The notes: generated by a model not told the origin, from the sequence alone. A stretch of DNA of 64,000 bases from Caulobacter segnis (GCF_029543125.1 NZ_JARQWW010000001.1:921029-985028), one strand, 5' to 3'; counted from the first letter of the stretch, positions 34,801 through 44,600 are shown. Program-made: numbers and translations.

Positions 34801-35266
34801 TCAGGTCGCGGTTCAGCGACGGCAGGCTGGCGATGTCCGAAGCGGTGAAGTTGCTGCCCAGACCCTGAGACGGCGTGCTGGCCGCTGCCGTGACGACCAG
34901 TTCAGAGACGTCGGCGCCGCCCTCGAGGCTCAGCGACGCGTCGGTGGGGTCGCCCAGAGCCACATTGCCCAGGTTCCGCGCGATGGTCTCGCCCGAGGGA
35001 GAGGTGACCTGGATGGCGTACGGCCCGCCGACGCGCAGACCGCGCACCGTGTAGAACCCGCTGTCGTTGGTCATCGTCGTGACGGCTTGGCCGGTCGGAC
35101 CGTAGGTGATCACGACTGTGGCGCCAGCAACGCCGGCGCCCGTGGCGTCGGTGATCTGGCCGCGCACGGCGCCGGTGGTTTCCTGAGCGTAGACGGCCGA
35201 GGCCGAGGCGGCGGCGGCGAGCACGCCAAGGGCCGCGCCACAGGCGAGCCTCTTCATCGAAAGCAT
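31877..35266 (-). CDS. Oar-like TonB-dependent receptor with carboxypeptidase-regulatory-like domain
   Basis: An 1129-residue outer-membrane protein. The start MLSMKRLACG at 35266 is preceded by GAGGGG. A signal peptide ends near residue 28 (SAVYAQ). A CarboxypepD_reg-like beta-sandwich (about 30-110; GAVRGQITDATGAGVAGATV, YTVRGLRVGGPY) precedes the plug (about 115-235) and a large barrel ending LKVGLKYQF. This arrangement is that of Oar-type receptors, some of which secrete or import large substrates such as proteins or peptides in Myxococcus and relatives. The substrate here is unknown. It stands alone, with its own terminator and a divergent glycosyltransferase gene. Confidence 0.9.
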   Translation of the reverse strand: MLSMKRLACGAALGVLAAAASASAVYAQETTGAVRGQITDATGAGVAGATVVITYGPTGQAVTTMTNDSGFYTVRGLRVGGPYAIQVTSPSGETIARNLGNVALGDPTDASLSLEGGADVSELVVTAAASTPSQGLGSNFTASDIASLPSLNRDLKDVVRLDPFATLDPTNQDALSFAGTNTRFNQITVDGIRQNDDFGLNNNGYPTQRSPISTEALAAVQASIAPYSTVNNGFLGGSVNAVTKSGSNEFHGALYGEILDDSLRGDKYRFYDTRTNSPTRGSRVTQDVSTTFQEKVWGANLGGPILKDHLYFFVSYEKYEGEYNLDEGPTGSGRSSTIPRITQEALNTFQAATKARYNVDPGNWVSSVPPIEDEKWLGKLDWDINEDHRLTFTYMNTQSASFNGSVSDLFASGSSSSSARIGLSTYQYIKDEKLENYTVQLNSRWTDNFSTELRLGKKETTTNRRTFGPEGVGEITVNVADLPGVQAGSGTPAIRFGTELNSQPNFLNTKTDTAELRARYHAGDHDFLLGARIERQDILNIFGRNYLPTYSFASYADFLAGRASAVQLTAAVEPNGGTVPAQTGTAERNAAAGKFYVNSIYAEDTYQITDNLSLLAGLRYDWYVQNDQPDLNVNFVSRNGFANTATMDGKSILLPRFFAKWNPTSDIDVGVGFGRFSSQGLGVWLVNPIGNSGVVQTNVVCPAGPYTITSLSAVPAGCTATPGNGNTNAMSPSWRIPSAWKTTLTAGYNFDVERFGLGRDWRVQVDLLHQKNQDSLFWFDLRAEPHVLGVAPDGRPVYQRTTNGTVGANVFDMMLGNKRDGGGSDSAAVSLRKQWNDGWFEGLTALVSYTYTEAKDRNPMTSSIADSSYTRFATYDAQNPALATSDYEIRHKGMLHLGYRRAFFGDNLTMIDVVTEYRSGLPFSYTFASAVNSRPETEFGNYVSTYSGRQAQSNQLLYVPATDSSGNVTATSDPKITYAAGFDVANFNSFLKNTGLIKYAGQIAPRNGFRQPSVFKTDINIQQEFPAFFPGGAKLLGFVTIENFGNLLNSKWGALEQYDFYRGVPVVNPTCAGPGGICAGQARYTYSDLQTAVGANPAAGVANRDQPIRPFGFTNASVWQLKVGLKYQF

Positions 35267-35458
35267 GGATATCCCCTCGTTGCGAGATGCGGAGGGTCTC
35301 CTCAGACCGTCCGTCAATCTTCGGCCCCATTTAGCGTTGGTTTACGAACCTTTGGTGACAGTTTCGCCACGGCTTGTCACAATCCGCCCACAGGTCTGTG
35401 TCATAGGCGCCGCGCCTCGAAATTGGACAAATCCCTTGCAACGGGACAAGCAGGGGAA

Positions 35459-37015
35459 ATGACCTTGTCCGCCAAGCCTTTCACCGACGATCGCGCCTTG
35501 CGCACGGCCTTCGCCATCGTCCTCGCAGTCTTGGCTCTGCGGCTATTCGCCCTGTTCACCTCGCCCCTCGAACTCTATCCGGACGAGGCGCAGTACTGGC
35601 TTTGGTCCCGGACACTGAGCTTCGGCTACTTCTCCAAGCCGCCCATGATCGCCTGGCTGATCTGGGCGACAACCGCCATCGGCGGCGACGCCGAACCCTG
35701 GGTGAGGATTTCCGCTCCCCTGATGCACGCGGGCACAGCCCTGCTTCTCTTTTTTATCGGTCGGCGGCTGTTTAATCCGCAATGCGGCCTGGCGGCTACG
35801 GCGCTTTATGTGCTCATGCCGGGGGTCGCCCTGTCGTCCGGCGTGATCAGCACCGACGCCCCCCTGCTGTTCTTCCTTGCGGTGATGCTGTGGGCCTATG
35901 TGGAGCTGCCGCTCGCCGAAGGACGCCGCCGCCCGGGTCTGGCCGCCGGCATGGGGACCGCCCTTGGGCTGGCGATGCTGAGCAAATACGCGGCGGCTTA
36001 CGCCTTGGGCGGCCTTGTCCTTCACGCCCTGATCTCGCGCGACGCCCGGAAAGCCTGGACGCCACAGGCACTCATCGGCTTCGCGGCCGCGCTGCTCATC
36101 GTCATCGGGCCGAACATCGCCTGGAACGCCGCGCACAAGTTCGCGACCATCGAGCACACCGCCGCCAATGCGAACCTGGGCTCCTCGAACCTCTTCGACC
36201 CGGCGGAACTGGGCAATTTCCTCGCCTCGCAGTTCGGGGTGTTCGGGCCCCTGCCCTTCGCGGTGCTGCTTGGCGGGACCGTCCTGCTCATCGTCCGCCG
36301 CAGGTTGACGCCGCCCGACATCCTGCTGCTGTGCTTCTGCCTGCCGCCCCTGCTGGTGGTCTCGATCCAGGGCTTCATCTCCCGGGCCAACGCCAACTGG
36401 GCGGCCGCGGGCTATCTGGGCGGCTGCCTGCTGGTCGGCGCCTGGATGCTGCGCTGGAACGCGCGGAACTGGCTGATCGGGGGTCTGGTCTTTCAAGGCG
36501 TGATCGCCGGCTTGTTCCTGATGTGGACGGTCAATCCGCGCACCGCCGACGCCATGGGCGTGTCCAACAGCTTCAAGCGCGCCCGCGGTTGGGAGCAGTC
36601 CGTGGACGCCATCGTCCAGCGCGCCATGCGCGAAGGCGGGGCGGAAACTCTGTCGGCCGTCGCCGTGGACGACCGCTTCCTGTTCAACGCCGCCGCCTAT
36701 TATGGGCGCGACTATTTCGGCCAGGCTGGCGCCCCGCCCCTGCGCATGTGGGTTCATGAAATCCGCGCCCGCAACCAGGCGGAGACGGAAGCGCCACTGA
36801 CAGCCAAGGACAGCGAACGCGTTCTCGCCGCCAGCCTGGACAGCGTCTATCGCGCCAAGATGGGCGCGGACTTCCGCGAGGCTTCGAGCAAAGAGATCGC
36901 CCGCGTGCGCCTGGACGCCAAGCGCACCCGCAAGATCGACATGTTCATCGGCGAAGGCTTCGCCCCCGTCCCGCGCGACCCGGTCACTGGGCAGCCCCCT
37001 TCCCCGACCGATTAA
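35459..37015 (+). CDS. Family 39 (PMT/ArnT-like) glycosyltransferase, inner membrane
   Basis: A 518-residue polytopic protein likely moving a sugar from a polyprenyl-phosphate donor to an envelope acceptor. ATG 35459 follows AGGGG. The first periplasmic loop has the catalytic-acid pattern ELYPDEAQYWLWS with SKPPMIAWLIW shortly after, as in ArnT/PMT_2 enzymes. About ten membrane helices follow, then a soluble C-terminal tail (about 420-518). The stop codon overlaps the stop of the convergent ABC-exporter gene, which marks the left edge of the A+T-richer accessory region. Donor and acceptor cannot be told. Confidence 0.88.
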   Translation: MTLSAKPFTDDRALRTAFAIVLAVLALRLFALFTSPLELYPDEAQYWLWSRTLSFGYFSKPPMIAWLIWATTAIGGDAEPWVRISAPLMHAGTALLLFFIGRRLFNPQCGLAATALYVLMPGVALSSGVISTDAPLLFFLAVMLWAYVELPLAEGRRRPGLAAGMGTALGLAMLSKYAAAYALGGLVLHALISRDARKAWTPQALIGFAAALLIVIGPNIAWNAAHKFATIEHTAANANLGSSNLFDPAELGNFLASQFGVFGPLPFAVLLGGTVLLIVRRRLTPPDILLLCFCLPPLLVVSIQGFISRANANWAAAGYLGGCLLVGAWMLRWNARNWLIGGLVFQGVIAGLFLMWTVNPRTADAMGVSNSFKRARGWEQSVDAIVQRAMREGGAETLSAVAVDDRFLFNAAAYYGRDYFGQAGAPPLRMWVHEIRARNQAETEAPLTAKDSERVLAASLDSVYRAKMGADFREASSKEIARVRLDAKRTRKIDMFIGEGFAPVPRDPVTGQPPSPTD

Positions 37016-38748
37016 GCAACGACTTCTATGACTTTACCCTCTCGGGTTACCCGCAAGACTCTCTTTGCGGCAGCTATAGTTTCCGGGCGGTGCGCAACAA
37101 CGATCCTTGTCACCGTCAGTTGGGCCATCATGGCCGCTATTAGTCGTTCACGTTCCACATCTAGATGAGAAGTAGCCTCATCCAGCAGGAGGACTGAAGG
37201 TTGACGATAGAAAGCTCGCGCCAATAGAATCCGCTGCTTCTGCCCTGATGACAGGCGTTCGCCAATATCGCCAACCACAGTTTGAACGCCCAGTGGCAGA
37301 GCCATAACCTCGTCTTCAATAGACGAAATCTGCAATGCATGCTTTAGGCGGTCCGGATCCGTAATTCCTGAAAAGAACGTGATATTTTCTTCAATAGTCC
37401 CGGCAAGTAAGTAGTCGTCTTGCATTACAGCTCCGATCGACCGGCGCACCCTTTCCAATCCTATGTTCTCGATCTCCTCGCCATCGTAGGAAATCAATCC
37501 GGATGTCGGCTCGTACAACGCCGCTATCAATTTCAGTATCGTTGTCTTACCTGAACCTGATGGCCCTATGATCGCAACATGCTCACCATGCTCGATGATA
37601 AAGCTTGCGTCTGAAAGCACGTCGCGATCGGCTTCTTCGTACGCAAATGACACATTACGAAATTCAATTCTCCCCGAAAGCCTTGGATGTTCTCCGCCCA
37701 CTGAGTAATCATCTCCGACCTTCTCCCTCTCTGATCGTACTATATCGGCAAGACGATCTGTGTGGGTCTTGAGCAGCCTCCACGCGATTATCTGTTCAAA
37801 GACCGCGGCCGCACGCTGAACAAATTGGCTGTGGTAAGCAATCGCCGCAACGAGCGTTCCCGCAGTCATTGCACCATTGGCAATCCCCGTAGCGCCGACG
37901 TAGATCGCTGCCACCCCCGTCAAACCATTTATCGCCGCTTGAACGCTCGAAAAGTAGCTCGTCATAGTTCCAGCGCTCTGCGCTGCATCTATCGAGCTAT
38001 GGAGCGCGCCAAACCAATCCGCTTTGCGCTGCTCTTCACCACTATTCATCTTTATCGACTGGATCGCGCGCAGCGTTTCAATGCGTTTGGATTGTTCCGA
38101 CGCGGAGGCCTCGATAGCTGCTTTAGCGAAACGCATCGAGATTGGAACTGTAAGCATTCTGTACACGACATACAGAAATACACCCGATAACGTGACCACA
38201 AGTATTGCTGGTGAAACCAAGTACAACAACACAACTGTCGCTAGTGAGAGAACGCCATCCAAAAGGACGGTAAGCGAACTCGTGAAAGTCAATCTGATTT
38301 GGTCTATACTGGCCGCTTTAGACAAAATGTCGCCGGTCGCGCGAGCTTGGAACCATTTCAACGGAAGCCCGACAAGATGTGCTAACAATCTCGTCGTCAT
38401 GTGCCAGCTAAGGTTTGACGCTAACAGCTGGCCAGTTAGTCCACGCATTGCCGCGCCACCAGCATTTAGCAACGCCAAGCCGGCAAAGCAGATAGCTAGG
38501 GTATTGAGCAGTCCCATGCTGCTTCCCGCCGATACTCCGTCCACCACGTATCGCATAAACATTGGCGATGCCAACAAGCAGATCTGAATGAATATCGAGA
38601 GTATAATAGTATTCCAGACGCCATTGCGCACCGGAGTCGATCGCGGAATCATCCGAACAACATCGAGAAGTTTCAGCCCCCCGCCCGCCAAATCGCCCAC
38701 CCCGGGTTCCTCTTTGGCGTTCTGAGACCATTTAGATTCCCAGCTCAT
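37012..38748 (-). CDS. ABC exporter (fused membrane and ATPase domains) lacking the C39 peptidase
   Basis: A 578-residue half-transporter of the CvaB/RaxB/LanT type. Six membrane helices fall at about 45-320 (beginning GVWNTIILSIFIQICLLASP), and an ATPase domain at about 360-578 has Walker A GPSGSGKT, signature LSSGQ, Walker B VLLLDEATS and the H-loop histidine in VVAHRPE. Bacteriocin exporters of this type normally begin with a 150-residue C39 cysteine peptidase that cuts after a double glycine; here the protein starts directly before the first helix and has no such domain. It pairs with the HlyD gene upstream. The likely cargo is the lanthipeptide encoded at 44792. Confidence 0.9.
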   Translation of the reverse strand: MSWESKWSQNAKEEPGVGDLAGGGLKLLDVVRMIPRSTPVRNGVWNTIILSIFIQICLLASPMFMRYVVDGVSAGSSMGLLNTLAICFAGLALLNAGGAAMRGLTGQLLASNLSWHMTTRLLAHLVGLPLKWFQARATGDILSKAASIDQIRLTFTSSLTVLLDGVLSLATVVLLYLVSPAILVVTLSGVFLYVVYRMLTVPISMRFAKAAIEASASEQSKRIETLRAIQSIKMNSGEEQRKADWFGALHSSIDAAQSAGTMTSYFSSVQAAINGLTGVAAIYVGATGIANGAMTAGTLVAAIAYHSQFVQRAAAVFEQIIAWRLLKTHTDRLADIVRSEREKVGDDYSVGGEHPRLSGRIEFRNVSFAYEEADRDVLSDASFIIEHGEHVAIIGPSGSGKTTILKLIAALYEPTSGLISYDGEEIENIGLERVRRSIGAVMQDDYLLAGTIEENITFFSGITDPDRLKHALQISSIEDEVMALPLGVQTVVGDIGERLSSGQKQRILLARAFYRQPSVLLLDEATSHLDVERERLIAAMMAQLTVTRIVVAHRPETIAAAKRVLRVTREGKVIEVVA

Positions 38749-38779
38749 CCTCACAACCTCACTCAGCGCAGTCGTTCAC

Positions 38780-39955
38780 CTACACCCCAAGTATCCACGC
38801 AACGATCGGCTTGGTCGCTATGGTAACCTTTGCCTTCACAGTCATGCCAGGTCTAAGCTTTAGCCTCTCCTCGCGCGCCATAATGACGTCGTTGTTCAAC
38901 CGAATTCGTACTGCATATTGCGCCGCGCCCCCCCCAGGGGCTCGCAGGTCAAACTTCACCGGCACTTCTGAGATACTGACAATGTGCCCAAGCCCCCCCT
39001 CTGATCGCGCTGAAGCTACGACGTATGAGATTTGCACCTCCGTTCCGGGCTTCAGGTAAGGAACGATGTCAGCCGGGGCTCCCATGTGAGCTTCAAGGCG
39101 TGAGCCATGAGGAACAATCGTTGCTAGCGCTTCGCCAGGCCGCGCCCGCGCTCCAAGCTTCACGGCGACAGAGCCGACTCGACCTTGCACAGGTGCGATC
39201 AACATGAATTTGTTTCCCGGAGCTGCGGATAGTTCCACGTCTGACAATGCTGCGCGCTCGCGCGCTTCCGCCGCTTTGTTGCGGTCTATTCGAACTCGCA
39301 AACTCGCCCCCTGTGCGTCGATTTCGCTGAGCTGGCTGTGCAAGCTCTCGACTTCCCGCCTTAGATCGATGAGCCGCAGCTCACTAGACAGCACGGCATC
39401 ACGGGCATTCTGAAGCTGCACTTTCGACACAAACCCGTCCGCAGCAAGACGCTCCAAATTGTCGACGCGTTGCTGCTGAACCTCTCCTTGAGAAACGTAG
39501 AGACGGCGCTGCGAGTCAAGAAGACTTAATTGGCGTTCTATGCCGCTTCTTTTTTTAGATACGCTCTGCAACTCTTGCTCTTCAGCAGCCCTGTTGGCGC
39601 GCTCGACGACCGCCGCAGCTCCCCCCCTGCGGCCGACGTTGGCCTCCCTCAGTTCGCCGAGCGCGACGCCGCCGCTAGTTGCAAGCGGATCTCCGATAAG
39701 CGCCACCGGAGCACCGTAGGCGACGTCGTCGCCTTCCTTGACAAACAAACGCTCTACTGTGCCCTGACGCGGAGCGACAACATCAGCATAACCTCCATCT
39801 GGTGCCAGCACGCCGGTCAGCTCCACCTTCTGGGAGTGAGGAAAGATGAACGCGCCTGCCGTTAAGCCGAGCGAACAGATCGCGTAAAATCCCACGATTA
39901 GGCGCAGTCGTCGCCCTCCGAAGGCGGGCCAGCCTTCCGGTGTGAACCGAGTCAT
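38780..39955 (-). CDS. HlyD-family membrane fusion protein of the lanthipeptide exporter
   Basis: A 391-residue periplasmic adaptor. One N-terminal transmembrane helix (about 18-38), a lipoyl/barrel-sandwich hybrid half (VVAPRQGTVERLFVKEGDDV), a long coiled coil (about 95-215, rich in Glu, Arg and Leu), the second lipoyl half (IAPVQGRVGSVAVKLGARA) and a C-terminal beta-barrel. This is the CvaA/RaxA type that links an ABC exporter to an outer-membrane channel. No TolC-like gene is in the window, so a chromosomal one would be used. ATG 39955 was chosen over GTG 39961. It lies 31 bp upstream of the ABC gene. Confidence 0.9.
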   Translation of the reverse strand: MTRFTPEGWPAFGGRRLRLIVGFYAICSLGLTAGAFIFPHSQKVELTGVLAPDGGYADVVAPRQGTVERLFVKEGDDVAYGAPVALIGDPLATSGGVALGELREANVGRRGGAAAVVERANRAAEEQELQSVSKKRSGIERQLSLLDSQRRLYVSQGEVQQQRVDNLERLAADGFVSKVQLQNARDAVLSSELRLIDLRREVESLHSQLSEIDAQGASLRVRIDRNKAAEARERAALSDVELSAAPGNKFMLIAPVQGRVGSVAVKLGARARPGEALATIVPHGSRLEAHMGAPADIVPYLKPGTEVQISYVVASARSEGGLGHIVSISEVPVKFDLRAPGGGAAQYAVRIRLNNDVIMAREERLKLRPGMTVKAKVTIATKPIVAWILGV

Positions 39956-40067
39956 TTGCACCGCATCTCGAAATGAATCAGGGCATATGTACTTACTGTG
40001 ATAAAATAGGCCCTGGACCAGGCGTTGGCAGCTCTAAGCGGCGCCTCAACGAATAGGTGCATCTGAA

Positions 40068-40832
40068 GTGAACCTGCTTGACAACATCTACCCCGGACAT
40101 TGGTCAAATACATCGGCAAGCCCCCCGAGTGATACTGAAATCGATCAAATTGCAGTTATAGCGCTTGGCAATGTCATCTCAGATATAACCACCGCCTTCC
40201 GCTTTGGTTCGAGCACGGTCAGTGAGCTTGGACGTCTCAGCGACGTCGACATACTTGCCACCTCTTCCTCGTGGTCGACGCATGGTCGATTTTGCTTCGT
40301 GCAAGACGGCATACCTTTCGACATTCATGTTGTTGGTGACAGTAATGTGGAGAAGTACTGCGCCTGGGCTCGGCAGTCGGGCTACCAGATGGCGCTCGGG
40401 GCCGGGCATGGGCGCGCGATATTGGGCGACCCAAGGCGTATTAAAGAGGTTCGCCACAGCCTTCTTTCGTCCCTTAATTCTGGCCCCAGCCTTTGGTCTG
40501 AAAAGATATCCGCAATTAGGATAACTCTAACAGAGCTATATCTCGATCTGCTCGTCGCTGAAGGAGTAGAACTAGAGATGATTGCCTTGGCCGCCTACGA
40601 TTCAATAACAACTCTTTTCAACAGTGTTCATGGAGAGTGGATCTATAAGGGGAAACAGCTTCCACGCCAGTCGTCGATTATCGCGGTATATCCCGAATTC
40701 ATATCGAGTTTTCGCGCTGCTTTAACGGGGGACGCATGCCGGCTCGTTAAAATTATAGAAGATATACTCCAATATTCGGGAGGCCCTCTGTGGTCGGATT
40801 ACCGGGCAGGTAGCAACCCTAGCGGCCAATGA
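40068..40832 (+). CDS. Nucleotidyltransferase-fold protein in the lanthipeptide locus
   Basis: A 254-residue protein whose N-terminal part carries the polymerase-beta-type nucleotidyltransferase motif: FGSSTVSELG (about 46-55), then SDVDILA giving D59 and D61, and a third acidic residue in PFDIHVV (D85). The C-terminal part is helical (ISAIRITLTELYLDLLVAEG), as in aminoglycoside and MNT-type nucleotidyltransferases. It starts at a GTG without a clear binding site and overlaps the convergent methyltransferase-like gene by 14 bp. No HEPN toxin gene accompanies it. It might adenylylate the peptide or confer self-resistance; both are guesses. Confidence 0.72.
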   Translation: MNLLDNIYPGHWSNTSASPPSDTEIDQIAVIALGNVISDITTAFRFGSSTVSELGRLSDVDILATSSSWSTHGRFCFVQDGIPFDIHVVGDSNVEKYCAWARQSGYQMALGAGHGRAILGDPRRIKEVRHSLLSSLNSGPSLWSEKISAIRITLTELYLDLLVAEGVELEMIALAAYDSITTLFNSVHGEWIYKGKQLPRQSSIIAVYPEFISSFRAALTGDACRLVKIIEDILQYSGGPLWSDYRAGSNPSGQ

Positions 40833-41679
40833 TTCCGTCTAACAAAGCATACCAATATTTGTACTTCGGATGATCCCCCTCGGGTGAACACGCGCGGAAG
40901 CAGCCTTCTGCCGCCGTTCGTGCTCCGATCAGATGAAGACTATGTGCCTCGGCAAGAGTAATGAGTGGTTCGTGGCGACTGGCGAACATGCGCCTCACGG
41001 TATTGAAACGGTTCGTCATTTCCTCCGGGGAACGAGGCCAAGACGCGGCAAACGCCGCGATAGGCTCGCTGACGTTCTTCATCCGGAACACGGCAGATTC
41101 GTCAATCATATCGGCAACCACGTCAAATTGGTGAAGAATTGGCGCAGTCATTGCCATTAGCCAAGGCTGCATTGGCGTCCACCAATCCTGATGAAACACG
41201 ACACCTGATCGCGCGACGATTTTGGGGACCCATTGCCAAAGGATATAGGAGTAAGTCTGCGGAGACTTGGCTAGGTCTATGAATGCCATAGATATCGGCT
41301 CGTCGACCCGGCCAACTCTCATCAAATCACCCGCCCTGACTTCAACCTTTTCCGCTCTTCCTGACAGGTTTTTCAGGAATATCGGAAGAAAGCTCTCGCC
41401 TAGGCGAATATCTACCGGCACCTTCCACAATTCCTCTAAGACGTACTGATCGTCGGCGGTGAACCTATCAATCGCTATGACAGGTGGACGTTCGCAGCTT
41501 TCGGACGGAAGCCCCTCCAGAATCGCTACCGTTGATGCCCCAAGGAAGGAACCGCCGTCGACGATACGACCGCTACCAGTAGGGAGCTCTCTAGTGATGG
41601 CGGTGAGAGCCTGGCGCTCTGCAGTAGTTATCAAACCCGGTACGTCGGAGATTGGGATTGATCGCCCAGCCTGGATCAT
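40819..41679 (-). CDS. Class I methyltransferase-like protein coupled to lanM
   Basis: A 286-residue protein starting at ATG 41679, overlapping the lanM stop as ATGA. Near the N-terminus RIVDGGSFLGASTVAILEGL (about 38-57) matches the glycine-rich SAM-binding loop in the form IVDGGxFxGxST, and VIAIDRF supplies the acidic residue after strand 2. Later parts include SMAFIDLAKSPQTYSYILW and VVFHQDWW. The family resemblance is to methyltransferases that act on large or glycosylated natural products; a non-methylating relative cannot be excluded. Tight coupling to lanM argues for a tailoring role on the lanthipeptide. Confidence 0.68.
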   Translation of the reverse strand: MIQAGRSIPISDVPGLITTAERQALTAITRELPTGSGRIVDGGSFLGASTVAILEGLPSESCERPPVIAIDRFTADDQYVLEELWKVPVDIRLGESFLPIFLKNLSGRAEKVEVRAGDLMRVGRVDEPISMAFIDLAKSPQTYSYILWQWVPKIVARSGVVFHQDWWTPMQPWLMAMTAPILHQFDVVADMIDESAVFRMKNVSEPIAAFAASWPRSPEEMTNRFNTVRRMFASRHEPLITLAEAHSLHLIGARTAAEGCFRACSPEGDHPKYKYWYALLDGIIGR

Positions 41680-44600
41680 GTCGCCAGATCCATAAGGAGG
41701 ACGTTTGGAACGGCAGGATCGTGGTAACGGAGCAGGCTGTAACCGATGCCCGCTAGCCCGGTCATTAGGCTGGGCGTGTCTTCGACAGGGTCGCATCTCC
41801 AACGACCATCCTTGGCTGCACGGTGCAGGAGCTGATCCACCGCCTTTTCAACGAATGCGGCATCTACATGCTGCCCCACTGTTAGGCAGGTTAAGTTTCC
41901 GAAGGAGCCGTGGCAGAGACAATCACTGCCTAGCGTGGAAACCGCTCGAGTCGTGGTTGCGGCAGCGTCGATAGAGCGACTGAGAAAATCCGGCTCGCCT
42001 TTAAGACCTAGCCTTTGAATAGAATTCCGCGCCAGAGCGATACCGGGCGCGCCATGGCACCACGCGACACTGAATTCGCCGGCGCTATTCGTTCTACGAT
42101 CTGCCCAATTTCTCTGCGCGGTGCTAAACTGTGTCTCTTCGAACCTAAGCGCAGCCCATGCGAGATCTACCAACTCTTGATCGCCGACTGTCGAGCCGAC
42201 CTTAGCTAGCGCTAGGGCGATCCCTGAGGCTCCATGTGAAAAGCCCGAAAGCGCCGGCTGGTCCGGCACGGTGAACCAGCTCGCCAGTCCATCGTCGCGC
42301 ACCGCGGTTGCTCTTAAGCGTTCAGCACAAGCCACTGCGGCGGCCAGTCCAAGCTGCTCAAACTTGCCGATCGCGCTGACATTGACGCAGAATATCGCGG
42401 CGCCCGCCGCACCAGAAATTACATCCAAATTTTGGTCGTGATGCGCCCACCGCGCTATGTGTGAGAGAATGCGGTTCGTAATTTCGGGTTCGTCTGCGCC
42501 CAGCAGGCTTGAAATGCGCATCTCTGAATAGGCGAGGCCCGCTGAACCAGTGTAGGCACCGATAGGGCCGCGTAAGCCTCTTCTCACTTTTTCCCGTGTT
42601 CCGCTTAGGCAGCGCTCGGCGACAAGCTTGAAGCGGGCCTCTCCGGTTACCCGGAAAAGTTCGGCGAAAAACAAACCTATACCGGGTGAGCCCTCGTAAA
42701 GGTTCCAGTCCGCCAGCTTCAGCGCAAATCCATCTGGGACCAACCTCTCAATAACGGGCCATACAGCATGCCCGCTAGTTACGATCTGGTCGGCTATTAG
42801 CTGGTCGCCGATTTGTATAGCGGCTTCGATCGGCGTCAGTGCTGATGCATGCGCGCGCCTTCCACCATTCCCATGCGAAGCGCCCGCCGCTGCCGCCATA
42901 GATAGACGGACTAGTCGTGTTTGATTGTCTAGATCTTCCAGGCCAAGGCGCCGCACGCGCTCAGTAAATGCCCTTATGCCCGATCTACTGAACACACCTC
43001 GGATGGTCCTACCATCCGCCCCCTCGACGTCTTTGGAGTTTGCCCGCGCAACAAAGATTGGAATGTCGCCCCGCCACAGGTCCTCAAGTTCACTACGCAC
43101 TAGGTCCCGGTGAACGCCTCTCGGTCGACCGTCGGCCTCTCCGAGCGGCGAAAACGCCATATCGCGTTCGCAGGCATCTCTCATGAATCTAGGGTGATGC
43201 GAATTTCGCAAAATCGTTCCGTACGCACTAGTTGCCCTCGCAACCCAGCGAAATTCCATTTCGCTATACTTGCGCCCGAGAGCGATCAGATCACGCTTCT
43301 TATTCAGTAGGGCAAGGTAGGCTCGCTCGAACCCCCTACACATCTCCTGCACGAACCGATCGGGGGTCTGGCGCACATTGCCCAACGAGGGAAGGTTGTT
43401 CAGAGGAACCAGTTTGCCCCGCGTTTTGATTGTACGGACGTCGTCGCGTCCGAGGTCCGTGAGGACGTCGACTAGCGGACCCTCAAGCTCCTGAGAGAGC
43501 CCTGCACCGCTCACATCGATAAATGTGTCCCCGAACCTAAACCGCTGGGGGAGGTAGCCCGTTCTCAACACGGACTCGATGGTAGTAATCGAGTTAGCAG
43601 TTAAGGGCGCTGATTTCGCCATAGCTGGCCATGGAGAAAGCACTGTCTCTAGGTCTACGATAAATGGGTGAGCCCCCCGGCAAATTATGTTCTCATAATG
43701 AACGTCGCTGGCTCCAGAAACGTAAAGCACACATAGCAGCGCACCTATACGCTCGTAACACTGCTTTACTTCGTTTTCGCTGACACAAGGCGTGCCTTTT
43801 ATATATTCGACCCACCCATGGTCCGACCTCGAAATCATCTTTGGTCGGGCTGCTGCTCGCTCCGATTCAGAAGTCGCCGCTTCCAATATTTCATAAAAGA
43901 ATTCGTCCGATGATAAGCCTCTTGGCTTATATATCAACTTATCACCACCAAATTGCACACAACAAACGTTTCGCGCACCCCTATGTGGATCGCCTAGACC
44001 CATCTCTATTCTATCAATCGACTTAGCATTAACTCCAAATGTCACCTCCAGATCGAAGGCATCACAAATTACACGCCCGGCAAACTCCTCCACAGCATCC
44101 GATATGTCCGAGGCGATCTGAAGAAAAGACCGCTCCAAGACGGGAAAGCTCGCGAGAAACTCCCTCCTGCCATCAGCACGCCCCAGGCGATCCGCGAAGT
44201 GTCGCGCCCTGTCTTCAGCCGTCTCGCCGGTTAGTTCCGACCGCTGTCTCGCTATATTTAACGAGATAGCTACCGACGGCGCCGCAATCCGAGCCAGTCG
44301 CGCTGAGGCATATGCCGCGATGTCATACTTGGCAGCCTCACTTATATTTAGCGTGTTGCTGAATGCCTCGTTGAAGCGGCGCTGAATCCACAAAACATAC
44401 GGCGCAATTAATTCGCGCACCCCGGATACACTACTTAATATGGGTGTATCACCCACCTCAGCATGCAGGTCGATTTCTGACTTGGCAGCCCGCCATCCCG
44501 TGTCACTAGGCTCAGACTCAAGGAGGCCGTCCATCTCAACTAAATGCTCAACCTTCCGGCGCGGCCCAACCCCGATCAACCTCAACCAATTGTCCAAACT

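Noticed and set aside
33521..35458. Long plus-strand frame joined in frame to the glycosyltransferase, giving a 1164-residue protein
   Set aside because: The extra part is antisense to the Oar-like receptor, is Arg/Gly/Asp-rich low-complexity sequence and has no motif. The glycosyltransferase has its own binding site and family N-terminus at 35459.
40068..40832. MNT/HEPN toxin-antitoxin module
   Set aside because: No HEPN-type partner next to it; both neighbours belong to the lanthipeptide locus.
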